Shown: positions 61,801 through 64,000 of the stretch, in pieces
How the letters are laid out: each line of letters begins with the position of its first letter
Numbering within the stretch: the stretch's first letter is position 1
NCBI GenBank assembly: GCA_019915135.1
Contig: JAHLMK010000044.1
Location: 1-64,000, forward strand
Reading direction: 5' to 3'
Origin: Strobilurus pachycystidiatus
Taxonomy: Eukaryota; Basidiomycota; Agaricomycetes; Agaricales; Physalacriaceae
DNA length: 64,000 nucleotides
The notes under the pieces: generated by a model
Databases searched by the model: none
Told to the model about the DNA's origin: nothing
Seen by the model: only the letters and a program-made list of their open reading frames with translations
Made by a program: the position numbers and the translations under genes

Positions 61801-64000
61801 CAGCACCTCCGACGCCACTCCTCGGCCTCCGCATGCTACGCAAAACTTGTTCAGAATATGAGATTGATCAAGAATAGTACTGCACGCCACGCGCTGTGCG
61901 TTCGAAAAAAAATGCCAACGCTCAGTCTTCAGCACTGCATCAAGTCAGCAGCCAGTCTGCGGACGGTGTCTTCAGTTGTGGTTGACACCCCTCACCCACC
62001 CTCGCCATCAGACAGATAGACCGTCAAACCTAGCCACTAATCCTCACCCTCACCGCAACACACATTGACAATTTCTTGAACTCTCTGCGTACCCTAACCC
62101 TCACCGCTTCAGGCGCAAGCCTCAGTAACAGCAGAAGCGTGCATGCACACCTCGGCATATTTTGAGCAACATTCCCTCCGCCCAAACAGTCAACTCGTGA
62201 GATTGACCTTTGTTGCTCGTTTGTATCGAGTCGTCCAGAGCTAGCATGAGTCTCATCACAGACTCGCTCAAGTCGCATACACTGCTTGAAAAACGAATCC
62301 AGCGTCCCAGACGCACACAGTCCTGTGCCTCAACCGCCACCGCAGGCAAGCGCAACAGCGTCTTTAACGGTAAACACGCCTCACCCACCCTTGCCACAAC
62401 ACGGAGAGACTGTCTGTACACCACGGAGACACTCCCCTCACCGTCGCCCAACCCGATCGTCGGTGTGAGCGTCCAGACCCCTCACCCTGTCAAACGCGCA
62501 TCCGAGTCGAAGCACGTGACATAACTCGATGAGACGCAGCACCCGATTATACTCTGTGACTCGGAAAGAAATGCTCGACATAGCATTGAACGCATCAAGC
62601 TGTTTGCCCGCATTCAACACATACGTGTCACACTTGAAGCCGGGAACGCGCAGGCTGAGTCCTTTGCTATTCTTTCTCACTTCAAATCGCAAGACTCGCC
62701 TTGTCACTCGTAGTCGCGTACATTGTCCGTCGCTACCGTAACTGACCCGACTCGGTCAAAATGCAAGTCCAGCACCTCCGACGCCACTCCTCGGCCTCCG
62801 CATGCTACGCAAAACTTGTTCAGAATATGAGATTGATCAAGAATAGTACTGCACGCCACGCGCTGTGCGTTTGAAAAAAAATGCCAACGCTCAGTCTTCA
62901 GCACTGCATCAAGTCAGCAGCCAGTCTGCGGACGGTGTCTTCAGTTGTGGTTGACACCCCTCACCCACCCTCGCCATCAGACAGATAGACCGTCAAACCT
63001 AGCCACTAATCCTCACCCTCACCGCAACACACATTGACAATTTCTTGAACTCTCTGCGTACCCTAACCCTCACCGCTTCAGGCGCAAGCCTCAGTAACAG
63101 CAGAAGCGTGCATGCACACCTCGGCATATTTTGAGCAACATTCCCTCCGCCCAAACAGTCAACTCGTGAGATTGACCTTTGTTGCTCGTTTGTATCGAGT
63201 CGTCCAGAGCTAGCATGAGTCTCATCACAGACTCGCTCAAGTCGCATACACTGCTTGAAAAACGAATCCAGCGTCCCAGACGCACACAGTCCTGTGCCTC
63301 AACCGCCACCGCAGGCAAGCGCAACAGCGTCTTTAACGGTAAACACGCCTCACCCACCCTTGCCACAACACGGAGAGACTGTCTGTACACCACGGAGACA
63401 CTCCCCTCACCGTCGCCCAACCCGATCGTCGGTGTGAGCGTCCAGACCCCTCACCCTGTCAAACGCGCATCCGAGTCGAAGCACGTGACATAACTCGATG
63501 AGACGCAGCACCCGATTATACTCTGTGACTCGGAAAGAAATGCTCGACATAGCATTGAACGCATCAAGCTGTTTGCCCGCATTCAACACATACGTGTCAC
63601 ACTTGAAGCCGGGAACGCGCAGGCTGAGTCCTTTGCTATTCTTTCTCACTTCAAATCGCAAGACTCGCCTTGTCACTCGTAGTCGCGTACATTGTCCGTC
63701 GCTACCGTAACTGACCCGACTCGGTCAAAATGCAAGTCCAGCACCTCCGACGCCACTCCTCGGCCTCCGCATGCTACGCAAAACTTGTTCAGAATATGAG
63801 ATTGATCAAGAATAGTACTGCACGCCACGCGCTGTGCGTTCGAAAAAAAATGCCAACGCTCAGTCTTCAGCACTGCATCAAGTCAGCAGCCAGTCTGCGG
63901 ACGGTGTCTTCAGTTGTGGTTGACACCCCTCACCCACCCTCGCCATCAGACAGATAGACCGTCAAACCTAGCCACTAATCCTCACCCTCACCGCAACACA

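Larger units (their letters stand above)
39137..64000 (+). repeat. Subtelomeric tandem array 2: 969-bp satellite
   Basis: Units begin (at ACTCGCCTTGTC) at 39137 (interrupted by the LTR element), 43315, 44284, 45251, 46220, 47189, 48158, 49127, 50096, 51065, 52034, 53003, 53973, 54942, 55911, 56880, 57849, 58818, 59787, 60756, 61725, 62694 and 63663 (partial). All are 969 bp except 44284 (967, two one-base deletions) and 53003 (970, A9 instead of A8). The array continues beyond the window. It is not related to array 1. The short ORFs on both strands overlap each other and are kept only because the units are nearly identical. Confidence 0.97.

Noticed and set aside
1..64000. Many ORFs of 60 to 148 codons on both strands
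   Set aside because: They overlap in several frames, repeat with the satellite units, begin and end at arbitrary places in the repeat and change frame with each truncation joint. No domain or recognisable protein is visible, and conservation comes from DNA identity of the units.
39137..64000. rDNA spacer or centromere satellite
   Set aside because: No rRNA sequence is recognisable and the array lies next to a telomere with array 1 between them. It is best called a subtelomeric satellite.

Overview
The window starts at a chromosome end of a eukaryote and contains only subtelomeric repeat DNA. The first 74 bases are C-strand telomere repeat, C3-8TAA, so the G strand is TTAG3-8 read toward the left end. 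No protein-coding gene, rRNA or intact tRNA gene can be supported. The telomere motif, a CpG-rich base composition and an LTR retroelement show a eukaryote. They do not fix the lineage, because TTAGGG-type telomeres occur in animals, many fungi and several protist and algal groups.

Layout. (1) 1-74: telomere. (2) 75-39136: tandem array 1, one cut unit plus 41 head-to-tail units of a repeat whose longest form is about 1.21 kb. Every unit has the same right end (the fixed end, GGCTTATGGGTATAG) and one of about ten left ends. The main size classes are 1205 (F), 1188 (L), 1095 (S), 654, 624, 524, 495, 184 and 150 bp. The distal 28 kb is almost free of differences; the proximal 11 kb has many small indels. 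(3) 39137-64000: tandem array 2, an unrelated 969-bp satellite with 22 complete units and a partial one running off the window. (4) 39763-42966: an LTR retroelement inserted in the first 969-bp unit. It has TG...CA ends, a GCAAG target duplication, two 1.55-kb LTRs and only 109 bp between them.

The most interesting signal is in the joints of array 1. All 41 unit-unit joints and the array 1/array 2 boundary have the same donor, ...TATAG. In all nine acceptors whose uninterrupted sequence is present in the window, the bases just left of the join are AG. This looks like repeated addition of DNA with a fixed end, facing the centromere, onto broken or eroded ends, aligned by a 2-base AG overlap. 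The geometry resembles 5'-truncated, 3'-anchored, head-to-tail telomeric retroelements such as Drosophila HeT-A, but here the units encode no protein and a normal telomere caps the array. The mechanism is inference; the joints are directly visible.

Secondary signals are a perfect 15-bp palindrome 20 bases before the fixed end, Pol III box-like motifs with T6 runs in the 294-bp subrepeats, a 9.26-kb recent duplication inside array 1, and private substitutions that are mostly C to T at CpG, which suggests cytosine methylation.
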